Origin: an uncultured Desulfomonile sp.
Lineage (GTDB): Bacteria; Desulfobacterota; Desulfomonilia; Desulfomonilales; Desulfomonilaceae
DNA length: 64,000 nt
Reading direction: 5' to 3'
Assembly (NCBI GenBank): GCA_903952205.1
Contig: CAJBEZ010000064.1
Coordinates: 32,001 to 96,000 of the forward strand
Part shown: piece by piece, positions 43,320 through 52,405 of the stretch
Layout of the letters: each line of letters opens with the position of its first letter
How positions within the stretch are numbered: position 1 is the stretch's first letter
The notes under the pieces: model-generated
The model's database searches: none
What the model was told of the DNA's origin: nothing
Seen by the model: the letters and a program-made list of their open reading frames with translations, nothing else
Translations under genes and position numbers: made by a program

Positions 43320-43403
43320 CAATTAGTCCGGGATTTTCCCCACCGAGTGGCGAGAAGTTGAAAATTCTTGCGCTTGAGGGATTATTAATTAGGGGGCGCT
43401 TAA

Positions 43404-43637
43404 ATGCCAAAAACTCATTTTAATATTCAAGATCAGTTCTTGAATCAGGTCCGCAAAGCTAGAATTGAAATTGAAGCGGTTCTTTTGTCGGGCAGTTCAA
43501 TCAAGGGTTTCGTCAGGAGTTTCGATAGCTTTTGTATCATAGTCGAAGATGCGGACGACACCCAACTCGTCTATAAACACGCCCTCAGTCTAATAAAACC
43601 TGCTGAAAGTGGCGTCAAGATACCAGGGCTCGTTTAG
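43404..43637 (+). CDS. hfq: RNA chaperone Hfq
   Basis: A 77-residue Sm-like protein with the QDQFLNQVRK start helix, the Sm1 strand region (VLLSGSSIKGFVRSFDSFCIIVE) and the YKHALS Sm2 motif, a variant of the common YKHAIS. It forms hexamers that pair small RNAs with mRNAs. No C-terminal extension. GGGGG lies upstream of the ATG; it follows miaA by 84 bases. Confidence 0.95.
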   Translation: MPKTHFNIQDQFLNQVRKARIEIEAVLLSGSSIKGFVRSFDSFCIIVEDADDTQLVYKHALSLIKPAESGVKIPGLV

Positions 43638-43742
43638 ATCATAAAAATTGAATTGATAAGAAATTCTCCATTAATTTTTTATTTGATAATGCTGCGCGCC
43701 TACACATGAAAAACAGACTTGGGACGTAGATTAACTATTCGT

Positions 43743-44519
43743 CTACGTCTCTAGTTTTATACCCACTGGACAATGGTCGGACCCTTCAACCTCCGTCATT
43801 ATGAATGCCTTAAGAAGGCGCTTTTCAAGGTCCGAACTGGTAAACACATAGTCTATGCGCCAGCCTACGTTCCGGCTCCGTGCACCACTTTTCATGTCCC
43901 ACCAGCTATATTGGATGATGTCTTTATTCAGTTTTCTAAATGTGTCGGCATATCCTCTGGCAATAACTTTGTCGATCCATTCTCGTTCAATAGGCAAAAA
44001 ACCTGAAACTTTTGAATTTTCTTTTGGCCTGGCCAGATCTATTTCCGTATGGGCGGTATTTACGTCTCCGAGGAACACTATCGGCAAATGCTTCTTGCGC
44101 AAATTTTCAATGTAATCGAGAAAGGCATCGTAGAAGCGCAACTTGAAATCCAGCCTGTCTTTTCCCATTTTACCGTTCGGGAAATAAACATTCATTAGAA
44201 CAAACTCTTTAAAATCTATTCTTAAAAATCTACCTTCCTCATCGAATTCTTTAATTCCCATGCCGTATTCGACATTCAAAGTGGGAATTCTTGAATAGAC
44301 CCCTACTCCGCTGTATCCTTTGCGACAAGCGCTACTCCAATATGACGTGTATCCTGCAGGACACAATAATTCCTCTGTTAGTTGATCAGGCGACGCCTTC
44401 GTTTCCTGAATGCAAAGAATGTCGGGTTGTTCGCGGTCAAGCCACTCAAGAAAGCCCTTTTTATAAATTGCCCTTATTCCATTGACATTCCAGCTCAAGA
44501 TACTTAGAGGCATTGGCAT
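43743..44519 (-). CDS. xth: Exodeoxyribonuclease III
   Basis: A 258-residue AP endonuclease/exonuclease III. SWNVNGIRA at the start, LCIQETKASPDQL with the metal-binding Glu near residue 40, VYFPNGKMGKDRL, FLGDVNTAHTEIDL with catalytic Asp and Asn, and the final GSDHCPVGI with the catalytic His are all present. It removes abasic sites and 3' blocks in base-excision repair. The ATG at 44519 has AGGA upstream; ATG at 44513 is also possible. It converges on hfq. Confidence 0.94.
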   Translation of the reverse strand: MPMPLSILSWNVNGIRAIYKKGFLEWLDREQPDILCIQETKASPDQLTEELLCPAGYTSYWSSACRKGYSGVGVYSRIPTLNVEYGMGIKEFDEEGRFLRIDFKEFVLMNVYFPNGKMGKDRLDFKLRFYDAFLDYIENLRKKHLPIVFLGDVNTAHTEIDLARPKENSKVSGFLPIEREWIDKVIARGYADTFRKLNKDIIQYSWWDMKSGARSRNVGWRIDYVFTSSDLEKRLLKAFIMTEVEGSDHCPVGIKLET

Positions 44520-44538
44520 CAACTATATCCTATGACTT

Positions 44539-44573
44539 AAATAAACAAGAAACCCGGTCAAACATGGCCGGGT
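44539..44573 (-). terminator. Terminator after tRNA-Leu
   Basis: On the minus strand ACCCGGCC and GACCGGGT (44573-44552) form an 8-bp stem with a six-base loop, followed by TTCTTGTTTATTT. It begins 15 bases after the tRNA 3' end. Confidence 0.75.
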
Positions 44574-44588
44574 AAATTGTTGACGGGA

Positions 44589-44676
44589 TGGTGCCGAAGG
44601 CCGGACTCGAACCGGCACGAGCTCTCGCCCGCCACCCCCTCAAGATGGTGTGTCTACCAAGTTCCACCACTTCGGC
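44589..44676 (-). tRNA. tRNA-Leu (anticodon GAG)
   Basis: Minus-strand gene of 88 bases with an encoded CCA end. GCCGAAG at the 5' end pairs with CTTCGGC; the D-arm contains GGTAGACAC; the anticodon stem CCATC/GGTGG holds loop TTGAGGG with anticodon GAG; a long variable arm (GGGCGAGAGCTC) marks a class II tRNA; the T-arm loop reads TTCGAGT. It decodes CUC and CUU leucine codons. It is a single gene with its own terminator. Confidence 0.95.
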
Positions 44677-45048
44677 CCGGATCAAGTATATTGATCGCTT
44701 TGAGTATCGTCAAGAGCAAAAAAGGCGGAAGGTTTATAATTATATTATCAAGGCAAACACACTGTAATTTAAATAAATATAAGTAAAAAACCTGTAATTT
44801 TAAATAAAAGCATAAAAAATATCAAGTAAAATATCGCTTGACATATCAACTATAACTTTATAATCTTTTGTTAAGACGCAATGTTGTTTGTTATGTTCGC
44901 CAAAATCATTCAACGTTGTAATTTATTACGCAATAATATCAGACTATTATTGTTAAAACATAAACTGAGAAAGTTTCCATGGTGTCCATAGAATCACATC
45001 ATTTCTTGACGAAGCGACTAGCCTGAGGACCATGGATGTCGGAGAAAA
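44677..45048. other. AT-rich region upstream of the dcw cluster
   Basis: A 372-base, strongly AT-rich stretch between the tRNA and rsmH. It contains a promoter candidate at 44838-44864. The mraZ regulator gene that usually precedes rsmH is not here, and no direct-repeat MraZ boxes are seen. No gene is supported. Confidence 0.45.
44838..44864 (+). promoter_or_regulatory. Candidate sigma-70 promoter for the dcw cluster
   Basis: TTGACA at 44838-44843 and TATAAT at 44859-44864, both perfect hexamers but with 15 bases between, shorter than the preferred 17. It reads toward rsmH, whose start is 185 bases downstream. Confidence 0.4.
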
Positions 45049-45930
45049 GTGTTGCATCAGCCGGTTCTGTTAAAAGAAGTCCTAGAATTCTTGGCTCCCC
45101 ATGCCGGGGGAGTCTACATGGACGGCTCACTGGGAGCTGGTGGTTATGCGCAAGCGATACTGGAGGCTGCAAATCCTGATGGAATTTTATTGGGGTTTGA
45201 TATCGATGAAGGATCAATTCATAAAGTAAAAAAAAGATTAGAGCCTTATGGGGAGAGGTTCAAATGCTGGCACGCGGGTTACCATGAAGCTCTATCAACG
45301 TTGGGCTCGACAGGAATTGGTCAACTGAACGGAATAGTCCTGGATTTAGGGTTGAGTTCAGATCAACTCGAGAACCCTGACAGGGGTTTCAGTTTTAGAT
45401 TTGCCGGGCCACTTGATATGCGATTTAACAGATCTATTGAAGGATCTGCTGAAGATCTTTTAAAGAATGTTTCTGAAGCCGAGCTAAAAACAATAATTTC
45501 AGAATACGGCGAAGAACCGAGAGCCAAAAAGGTAGCCCAATGGTTGAAGCAGGCTGTCAGGCTAGGAACCCTTAAAACTACCGAGGACCTTGCGGAAACC
45601 GTTTTTAGAGCCTTAGGGCGTAAGAAAGGCAGGATTCACCCGGCGACCAGGGTTTTCCAGGCCTTACGAATAGCGGTGAATGATGAGCTTGGTAATTTGC
45701 AAAAAGGACTGGAACAATTGCCGTCTCTTTTGAAACAGCAGGGTCGATTGTGTATCGTTTCGTACCATTCATTGGAAGACCGAATGGTTAAATTGGCTTT
45801 TAAAGAACTAGCCAAAGATAACTCAAGATGGCGAATCTTGGCTCGTCATCCTTTGCGGCCGTCTTCTGAAGAAAGGTTTTTCAACCCCAGATCAAGATCT
45901 GCGAAGATGCGAGTAATAGAGTTTTTGTGA
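45049..45930 (+). CDS. rsmH: 16S rRNA (cytosine-1402 N4)-methyltransferase
   Basis: A 293-residue MraW/RsmH. HQPVLLKEVLEFL, then GGVYMDGSLGAGGYAQAIL (SAM motif), GIVLDLGLSSDQLENPDRGFSFR, and the C-terminal IVSYHSLEDRMVKLAFKEL are diagnostic. The start is GTG at 45049, with GGAG close upstream; no in-frame ATG precedes it. It heads the dcw cluster, as in most bacteria, but without mraZ before it. Overlaps ftsL by four bases. Confidence 0.94.
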   Translation: MLHQPVLLKEVLEFLAPHAGGVYMDGSLGAGGYAQAILEAANPDGILLGFDIDEGSIHKVKKRLEPYGERFKCWHAGYHEALSTLGSTGIGQLNGIVLDLGLSSDQLENPDRGFSFRFAGPLDMRFNRSIEGSAEDLLKNVSEAELKTIISEYGEEPRAKKVAQWLKQAVRLGTLKTTEDLAETVFRALGRKKGRIHPATRVFQALRIAVNDELGNLQKGLEQLPSLLKQQGRLCIVSYHSLEDRMVKLAFKELAKDNSRWRILARHPLRPSSEERFFNPRSRSAKMRVIEFL

Positions 45931-46316
45931 AGCTTTTTGAAATGAATGCCTCTAAATGGAAAAAACTTGCAGCAGAATCAACCATGGAAAGTGGATCGAA
46001 CACAGAAAGGGATTCAAACGTTCAAAGCACTTTGCCTCCCTCAAAATTAAGAAGTTTTGCTCCATATTGCCTGGTTCTTACTCTGCTCGTTTTACTTTTA
46101 ACAGGATTATTCAATGTTTGGACAAGGATGGACCAGATTCAGTTGGGCTATGAAATCTCCAACTTGCAAACAAAAAACAAAGAACTTAAAGATCGATCTC
46201 GTGAACTCAGCCTTGAATTATCATCATTGGAGTCTCCAGCAGAGTTGGAGAAAATGGCCAAAAAACAAGGTTTACGGTTGCCATCGGTCGGTAGGATAAT
46301 TCATGTTCCGAAATAA
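45927..46316 (+). CDS. ftsL: Cell division protein FtsL
   Basis: A 129-residue bitopic membrane protein: a charged N-terminal tail of about 50 residues, one membrane helix (CLVLTLLVLLLTGLFNVW) and a periplasmic coiled coil (YEISNLQTKNKELKDRSRELSL) ending in SPAELEKMAKKQGLRLP. Sequence identity in FtsL is low across bacteria; position between rsmH and ftsI and the topology support the call. GTG start overlaps the rsmH stop. It links FtsQ and FtsB with FtsI at the septum. Confidence 0.85.
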   Translation: MKLFEMNASKWKKLAAESTMESGSNTERDSNVQSTLPPSKLRSFAPYCLVLTLLVLLLTGLFNVWTRMDQIQLGYEISNLQTKNKELKDRSRELSLELSSLESPAELEKMAKKQGLRLPSVGRIIHVPK

Positions 46317-48282
46317 ACCGCCAATCAACTGGATGGTTGTCCGGATAGTTATTGTGGCAATGGTTTTTGGTGTCGCCGCAGCTATTTTGATTGCACGCGC
46401 TCATCGGCTCCATGTCGTTGACTCCGAAAGTCTCAAGAAAAGAGCCGAAAAACAAAGAACTATGAACATCCATCTGGAGGCCAGGAGAGGATTTATTTTC
46501 GATAGAACCGGAGAACAGTTGGCTGCCAGCCTGGAAGTGGATTCTGTTTATGCTCGTCCAAAAAAACTTTCAGATAAAACACAGAGAATCAAAATAGCGG
46601 ATAGCCTTTCCAGGATTCTCGACATGGACAGGGGAGAGATCCTAACCAAGATTGAGGAAGACAAGCCTTTCGTTTGGGTCAAAAGACGTGTCTCTCCATT
46701 TACCGCTGAGAAAATTCGCAAGGTCAACCTACCGGGGATATACACGGATCCTGAATATCAGAGATTTTATCCTCTAAAAAACTTTGCTGCTCATACCATT
46801 GGTTTTGCGGGAATTGATTCGAAGGGCCTTGAGGGCCTGGAACTTTTTTACGACAACTTGCTGAAAACTGAGCCACTACCAGTCACCGCTAAAAAAGATA
46901 ATTTAGGGCGACCCATAATTTTCACCACATCAGACCAAATAACCAAGCGAAATGACATCCATATAACGCTCGACCGAAATATCCAGTTCATAGCGGAAAG
47001 AGAGCTTGATGAAGCGGTTAATCGGGAACACGCCAAAAGCGGAATAGTGGTTGCTATGGACGCTGATTCAGGTGAAATTCTCGCCTTGGCGGTCCGCCCA
47101 ACTTATAATCTTAACGTTTTTGAACATGCGGCTACAAGTTCACGAAGGAACAGGGCTGTAGCGGACGTATTTGAGCCTGGCTCTACATTCAAGGTTTTCT
47201 TAGCGGCAACCGCTTTAGATTTGGGGAAGGTCAATAGATCAGAAATATTTTTCGTTAACAACGGGCTATATCGCTACAACGGCCACGAAATCCATGACGT
47301 CAGCCCTCATAAAAATCTGACTTTCGATGAAGTACTTATTAATTCCAGCAATATAGGTGCAGTTAAGGTTTCTGAGAAACTTACAAAAAATGAGTACTAT
47401 CACATGTTGAAAGATTTCGGATTTGGCGCGCTAACCCATATCGATCTCCCAGGAGAACGGCCGGGCGTGCTTCCAGTTCCGAACCGGTGGTCTAATCTGA
47501 CTAAGGCCAACATGGCCTTCGGGCAGGGGATAAGTGTGAATCCTATTCAACTCACCGTAGGATTCGCCGCTGCTGTTAACGGGGGTAAATTATATAAACC
47601 CAGACTCTTGACAAAGATCACGAACGCTTCTGGGGAAAAGGTTTTTGAAAATCCGCCGTTACTTCTCAGGAGGACCATAAGTGAAGAATCATCGGCTGCT
47701 TTGGTGGATATCCTTCGAAAAACCGTCACACAAGGCACAGCAAGGGCCGCAGCCATTCCTGGGGTTGACATAATTGGAAAAACCGGAACCGCTCAAAAGG
47801 CTGATTCTTCCGGAGGTTACTCAAAGGAAAAGTTTTTGATGTCTTTTGTTGGCGCCATCATCAGCACCAAACCTAGAATAGTGATTCTGGTCATAATAGA
47901 TGAGCCTGCTGCGGGAAGTGACCGCACGGGTGGAAAAGTAGCCGCTCCAGTTTTTAGAAAAATTGCGGAAGGCATTCTGGCCTTATCCGGTAATGCTCCC
48001 TGCGCAAATGGTCAATTGGTGAACAATAAGGACGAAGAGCAAACTGTTGTCTCCTCGCTTGTTCACAATTCAGAACCAAGAGCCGGCAAAATGATCGGTG
48101 AATGGATTATGCCCGACCTGAAAGGATCAGATCTAAGGCAGGTTGTGGACCTCTGCGGCAAAATCAAATGTGACCTTTCTATTGAGGGTGTTGGTCATGT
48201 GTCGCGCCAAATTCCCAATCCTGGAGACTTAATAAGGGAAGGTGGGGCAATTAAGGTTTCCTGTTCCGGAGGAGTATATTGA
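46303..48282 (+). CDS. ftsI: Septal peptidoglycan transpeptidase FtsI (PBP3), with PASTA domain
   Basis: A 659-residue class B penicillin-binding protein. One N-terminal membrane helix, the dimerisation domain with RRGFIFDRTGE, then the transpeptidase motifs STFK (Ser294, Lys297), SSN (Ser348-Asn350) and KTGT (Lys493-Thr496). A C-terminal PASTA domain (MPDLKGSDLRQVVDL and after) is present, as in SpoVD-type proteins and unlike E. coli FtsI. It cross-links septal wall in the periplasm. It begins inside the end of ftsL and overlaps murE by four bases. Confidence 0.95.
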   Translation: MFRNKPPINWMVVRIVIVAMVFGVAAAILIARAHRLHVVDSESLKKRAEKQRTMNIHLEARRGFIFDRTGEQLAASLEVDSVYARPKKLSDKTQRIKIADSLSRILDMDRGEILTKIEEDKPFVWVKRRVSPFTAEKIRKVNLPGIYTDPEYQRFYPLKNFAAHTIGFAGIDSKGLEGLELFYDNLLKTEPLPVTAKKDNLGRPIIFTTSDQITKRNDIHITLDRNIQFIAERELDEAVNREHAKSGIVVAMDADSGEILALAVRPTYNLNVFEHAATSSRRNRAVADVFEPGSTFKVFLAATALDLGKVNRSEIFFVNNGLYRYNGHEIHDVSPHKNLTFDEVLINSSNIGAVKVSEKLTKNEYYHMLKDFGFGALTHIDLPGERPGVLPVPNRWSNLTKANMAFGQGISVNPIQLTVGFAAAVNGGKLYKPRLLTKITNASGEKVFENPPLLLRRTISEESSAALVDILRKTVTQGTARAAAIPGVDIIGKTGTAQKADSSGGYSKEKFLMSFVGAIISTKPRIVILVIIDEPAAGSDRTGGKVAAPVFRKIAEGILALSGNAPCANGQLVNNKDEEQTVVSSLVHNSEPRAGKMIGEWIMPDLKGSDLRQVVDLCGKIKCDLSIEGVGHVSRQIPNPGDLIREGGAIKVSCSGGVY

Positions 48283-49865
48283 GTTTGACTCTTGCCGACA
48301 TCATCGAATGCCTCGAAACTCCGGAGATCTGGGGAAACCCGGAAGTCTGCGTCGAAGAAATTACTTACGACAGCCGTCAGGTTAAACGCAACTCTTTGTT
48401 CGTTGCAATAAGAGGCGAAAAAACAGATGGACACAATTTTGTCTACAAAGCGTCAGAATCTGGAGCTTCTGTAATAATTGCTGAAAAAAACCCACCTGCC
48501 GATTTTCAATTCGACAAAACTTCCTGGATTCGTGTGGCTAACTCCAGAAAAGCTCTTGGCCCTGTTGCCGATCTCATTTATGGCCACCCTTCGCAGGAAA
48601 TGGTTTTAATAGGAATTACAGGGACAAACGGCAAAACAACGACAACTTTTTTGCTCGAGTCAATATTAATGGCGGCTGATTTCGTTCCAGGGATTATTGG
48701 CACTATCTCCCACCGATGGCCCGGCTTTGAAACGCCTGCTTCCAATACTACTCCGGAGGCTTCTGATATCCAAAAAATGCTTGCTGCTATGAGGCATTCA
48801 GGTGTTACGCATGTTCTTATGGAGGTTTCATCGCATGGTCTTGTATTGAGACGCTTGGATGGATGTTCTTTTGATGTGGGAATGTTCACTAATCTCACCC
48901 ATGATCATCTGGATTTCCATCAAGACATGGTTTCTTATTATGAGGCAAAGAGAATTCTTTTTAACGAATTGTTGCCGGCTTCGAACAAATTGAGCGCCTC
49001 TGCGATAATAAATCTTGACGATTTCTACGGATCAAGGTTAGCGCAGGAAACTGCTGGAGTGCCTATAATTACATATGGTTTTAACGAACAGGCCGATATT
49101 CATCCTTTGAATAAGGAAATTTCCATCAGCGGAATCAGGGCAAACATAGGTGTTCCAAACGAAGTATTGTCAATCACATCCCCATTGGCAGGCAGTTTCA
49201 ATCTACAAAACATCCTAGCGGCGGTTAGCGCCGGCGTCACGTTAAGAATTCCTAGGGAAGCGATTGTAAATGGCGTCAAATCTCTGAAAACAGTTCCTGG
49301 TAGATTGCAGCGAATTGAATCTCAGGAAGGATCACTGTTCGTCGACTATGCTCACACGCCAAACGCTCTTAAGAATGTCTTACAGGCCTTACGAGAGATT
49401 TCAGATGGTCGTTTAATTACTCTTATGGGTTGCGGGGGTGATAGAGACCGGACCAAGCGCGCGGTAATGGGTTCGGAAGCGGCCGTTGGAAGTGATTTTC
49501 TGGTTATCACCAGTGATAACCCCAGAAGTGAAGACCCTCTTACGATTATTGAACAAATTGAGGTTGGTGTTATTGAATCGGGATTCAAAAAGATTTTGCA
49601 CGATTCGATACATTCCGGGATTTCAGACAAATCATATATCGTCATTCCAGATCGAAGACAGGCTATCGAATGGATTGTCACGAGGCTACAGCCACGGGAC
49701 ACACTTTTGTTGGCCGGCAAAGGCCACGAGACCTATCAGGAAATACACGGAGTCCGATATCCTTTTGATGATCGTGTAGTTGCTTCGGAAATAATAAACA
49801 GGCTGAAACCCTGCAAGCCGGGAAACCATTTTTTAGACGCGGTAACGATGAGACCTGAGGTTTAA
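48279..49865 (+). CDS. murE: UDP-MurNAc-tripeptide ligase MurE
   Basis: A 528-residue Mur ligase with ATP-binding GITGTNGKTTTTFLL near residue 110, the THVLMEVSSHGLVLRR block, FTNLTHDHLDFH, and VDYAHTPNALKNVL in the C-terminal domain. SDNPRSEDP is the DNPR motif that usually marks meso-diaminopimelate-adding enzymes, so the wall should contain mesoDAP. The start is TTG, preceded by GGAGGAG, overlapping the ftsI stop. Confidence 0.95.
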   Translation: MSLTLADIIECLETPEIWGNPEVCVEEITYDSRQVKRNSLFVAIRGEKTDGHNFVYKASESGASVIIAEKNPPADFQFDKTSWIRVANSRKALGPVADLIYGHPSQEMVLIGITGTNGKTTTTFLLESILMAADFVPGIIGTISHRWPGFETPASNTTPEASDIQKMLAAMRHSGVTHVLMEVSSHGLVLRRLDGCSFDVGMFTNLTHDHLDFHQDMVSYYEAKRILFNELLPASNKLSASAIINLDDFYGSRLAQETAGVPIITYGFNEQADIHPLNKEISISGIRANIGVPNEVLSITSPLAGSFNLQNILAAVSAGVTLRIPREAIVNGVKSLKTVPGRLQRIESQEGSLFVDYAHTPNALKNVLQALREISDGRLITLMGCGGDRDRTKRAVMGSEAAVGSDFLVITSDNPRSEDPLTIIEQIEVGVIESGFKKILHDSIHSGISDKSYIVIPDRRQAIEWIVTRLQPRDTLLLAGKGHETYQEIHGVRYPFDDRVVASEIINRLKPCKPGNHFLDAVTMRPEV

Positions 49866-49868
49866 TAG

Positions 49869-51269
49869 ATGAGATCCAACGCTGGGCCATATAAAGTTAC
49901 GGACATTCTAGAAGCTACCTCCGGTCGTTTATATCAGGGTAATATCGAAGATTGTTTTGAAGGTATTTGTACAGATTCCAGAGAGTTAAGAACTAATGAT
50001 CTCTTTGTTCCATTAAAAGGTAAGAATTTTGATGGTGACAGTTTTGTGCTTCCGGCGTTGAACGCCGGAGCTGGAGGTAGCCTGGTCAATTGCGCTATTC
50101 ATCTTGAAATCCCTTTTCATCTCTCCAAGTTTGTTCTGATCGAAGTTCAGGACACCCTCCGAGCTTTAACTGACCTTGCATCAGCCCACCGTAAAAGATA
50201 TCCAATCCCCTTGGTCGCAATTACAGGCTCCTCCGGCAAAACTACTGTGAAAGAAATGATAGGAACAATAATAGGAGAAAGCCTTCCATTTAAGAAAACC
50301 GAAGGAAATCTTAACAATCTCATAGGATTACCTATGACTGTTTTGGACATACAACCTAAGGATAAGTTTGCAGTTGTGGAAGCCGGCATAAATCAACTTG
50401 GTGAAATGGACCTGTTGGCAAGAGCAGCCTCCCCAAATATCGCCGTGATTACTTCTGTGGGGTTGGCGCATCTCGAAGGGCTAGGATCACTGGAAAATAT
50501 CGCTAACGAAAAATTCAAACTGGTTGAAGCCTTGCCGGACGATGGCCTAGGTATAATTCCTTCAGACAGTGACTTGTTAAACAAAAGAGCAAGAAAATTG
50601 GGCAGGCGGATAATGACTTTCGGTTTCAATGTTGGGGATGTTCGAGCCGAAAAGATAAAAACGGGAAATCCGACCTCGTTTGAAATTGTTTGGCCTTCGG
50701 GACGAGTCGAAATTAATTGGAATATTATAGGGTTACACAATATAGGTAATGCCCTTGCAGCTTTTACGGTTTGTTCTGAGTTGGGAATTCAAACTGAGAA
50801 TATTCGGCTTGGTCTAGAAAAGTTCAAATCTCCAGCATGGAGAATGGAAGTTTTTGACCTGGGGGGTTCCAGAAAACTTATTCGTGATTGTTACAACGCC
50901 AACCCCATCTCAATGAAGGCTGCCTTAGAAACTCTGGTTGAAGATAGAAACCACGTCTCTACTCTGGCTATTCTTGGGGACATGATGGAACTGGGCGAAC
51001 ATGCGTCTGAACTCCATTTGACGCTGGGACAAATAGCCGCCCAAAGAGGCCCACACATGATCATTTTTATAGGAAAACACGGCTCCGATTTTGCCCAGGG
51101 ATTTGTGGCTTCAGGTGGAGATGAGAAATCCATTCATCTTTATGAAGACAAAGATCAGGCATGGGAATTCATTAAGGATTTGGTCGGAAATTTTCAACGG
51201 ATTTTAGTAAAAGGTTCACGGGCTATGAAGATGGAAATTTTAGCCGATCTAATTGAAAAGGAGAAGTAA
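49869..51269 (+). CDS. murF: UDP-MurNAc-pentapeptide ligase MurF
   Basis: A 466-residue Mur ligase with ITGSSGKTTVKEMIG, the EAGINQLGEMDLLARAASP block, GLHNIGNALAAFTVCSEL and DCYNANPISMKAAL. It adds D-Ala-D-Ala to the tripeptide in the cytoplasm. GAGG precedes the ATG by 9 bases; gap to murE is three bases. The D-Ala-D-Ala ligase gene (ddl) is not in this cluster. Confidence 0.95.
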   Translation: MRSNAGPYKVTDILEATSGRLYQGNIEDCFEGICTDSRELRTNDLFVPLKGKNFDGDSFVLPALNAGAGGSLVNCAIHLEIPFHLSKFVLIEVQDTLRALTDLASAHRKRYPIPLVAITGSSGKTTVKEMIGTIIGESLPFKKTEGNLNNLIGLPMTVLDIQPKDKFAVVEAGINQLGEMDLLARAASPNIAVITSVGLAHLEGLGSLENIANEKFKLVEALPDDGLGIIPSDSDLLNKRARKLGRRIMTFGFNVGDVRAEKIKTGNPTSFEIVWPSGRVEINWNIIGLHNIGNALAAFTVCSELGIQTENIRLGLEKFKSPAWRMEVFDLGGSRKLIRDCYNANPISMKAALETLVEDRNHVSTLAILGDMMELGEHASELHLTLGQIAAQRGPHMIIFIGKHGSDFAQGFVASGGDEKSIHLYEDKDQAWEFIKDLVGNFQRILVKGSRAMKMEILADLIEKEK

Positions 51270-51272
51270 AGA

Positions 51273-52349
51273 ATGCTCTATCACCTTCTTTACCCTCTCA
51301 ACGCTAATTTCATCCTGTTCAATGTTTTTAGATACATATCTTTTAGGGCTATCATGGCGACATTGACGGCCCTAATGATAAGTTTCCTGTTGGGTAGACC
51401 TCTCATCGACTATTTAAGAGAATTTCAAATTGGTCAAATGATAAGGGAAGATGGTCCCCAGAGACACCTGAAAAAGAGCGGCACTCCTACAATGGGTGGC
51501 GTCCTAATTCTTTTTGCAATGACATTTTCGTGTTTGTTGTGGGCTCGTCTGGACAACATTTACGTATGGGTGGTCCTCGGTGTCACGTTGTCTTATGGAG
51601 CAATTGGTTTTCTTGATGACTATCTGAAAATTAGAAGAATGAGTCACCGGGGGTTAAGTGGAAAACAAAAGCTTATTCTTCAGTTAGCTATTGGTTGTTT
51701 AGTCGGTATCTTTCTCTGGATGGATCCTTCATTCAAGACAACTCTGGCTGTTCCTTTTTTCAAGAATGTTCAGCCCGATTTAGGTTTTTGGTACCCTTTA
51801 TTTGCAGCTCTTGTAATAGCGGGAGCGTCAAACGCTGTGAACCTGACGGACGGCCTGGATGGCTTAGCGATTGGCCCGGTGATGATATGTGGCGCAACTT
51901 ACCTTTTTTTCGCCTATATTGCGGGACATCTTAAACTGGCCCAATATCTCCAGGTTCCGTACATTCCTGGCTCAGGTGAACTTTGTGTGGTTTGTGGAGC
52001 TATGCTGGGGGCCGGTATGGGATTCCTTTGGTACAACGCATACCCCGCTGAAGTTTTTATGGGTGACGTTGGATCGCTGTCTCTCGGAGGATTGCTGGGA
52101 GCTGTATCAGTGGTAACAAAACATGAAATTCTTCTCGCGATCGCTGGAGGAGTATTTGTTATCGAGGCTGTATCAGTCATTCTTCAGGTCGCCTCATTCA
52201 AAACCACAGGCAAGCGAATATTTAACATGGCCCCAATTCATCATCATTTTGAACTGAAAGGTTGGGCTGAACCTAAAGTGATCGTTCGCTTTTGGATAAT
52301 ATCCATAATATTTGCGCTAATGGCTCTGAGCACTCTTAAGCTGCGGTAA
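51273..52349 (+). CDS. mraY: Phospho-MurNAc-pentapeptide transferase MraY
   Basis: A 358-residue membrane enzyme with about ten hydrophobic segments. [22 protein letters not shown] and [25 protein letters not shown] and [10 protein letters not shown] are the conserved cytoplasmic loops with the Mg-binding aspartates and the HHH motif. It makes lipid I. AGGAG precedes the ATG. The gene after it is ftsW, with no murD between. Confidence 0.96.
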   Translation: MLYHLLYPLNANFILFNVFRYISFRAIMATLTALMISFLLGRPLIDYLREFQIGQMIREDGPQRHLKKSGTPTMGGVLILFAMTFSCLLWARLDNIYVWVVLGVTLSYGAIGFLDDYLKIRRMSHRGLSGKQKLILQLAIGCLVGIFLWMDPSFKTTLAVPFFKNVQPDLGFWYPLFAALVIAGASNAVNLTDGLDGLAIGPVMICGATYLFFAYIAGHLKLAQYLQVPYIPGSGELCVVCGAMLGAGMGFLWYNAYPAEVFMGDVGSLSLGGLLGAVSVVTKHEILLAIAGGVFVIEAVSVILQVASFKTTGKRIFNMAPIHHHFELKGWAEPKVIVRFWIISIIFALMALSTLKLR

Positions 52350-52405
52350 CTTTTGACGCAGGTGATCCCGGATACCTGTTAACCAGTTTACGAATTCAGG
52401 AAATC

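Noticed and set aside
44787-45000. Replication origin or other special element in the AT-rich stretch
   Set aside because: No DnaA-box cluster or ordered repeats are visible, and gene context (dcw) does not suggest an origin.
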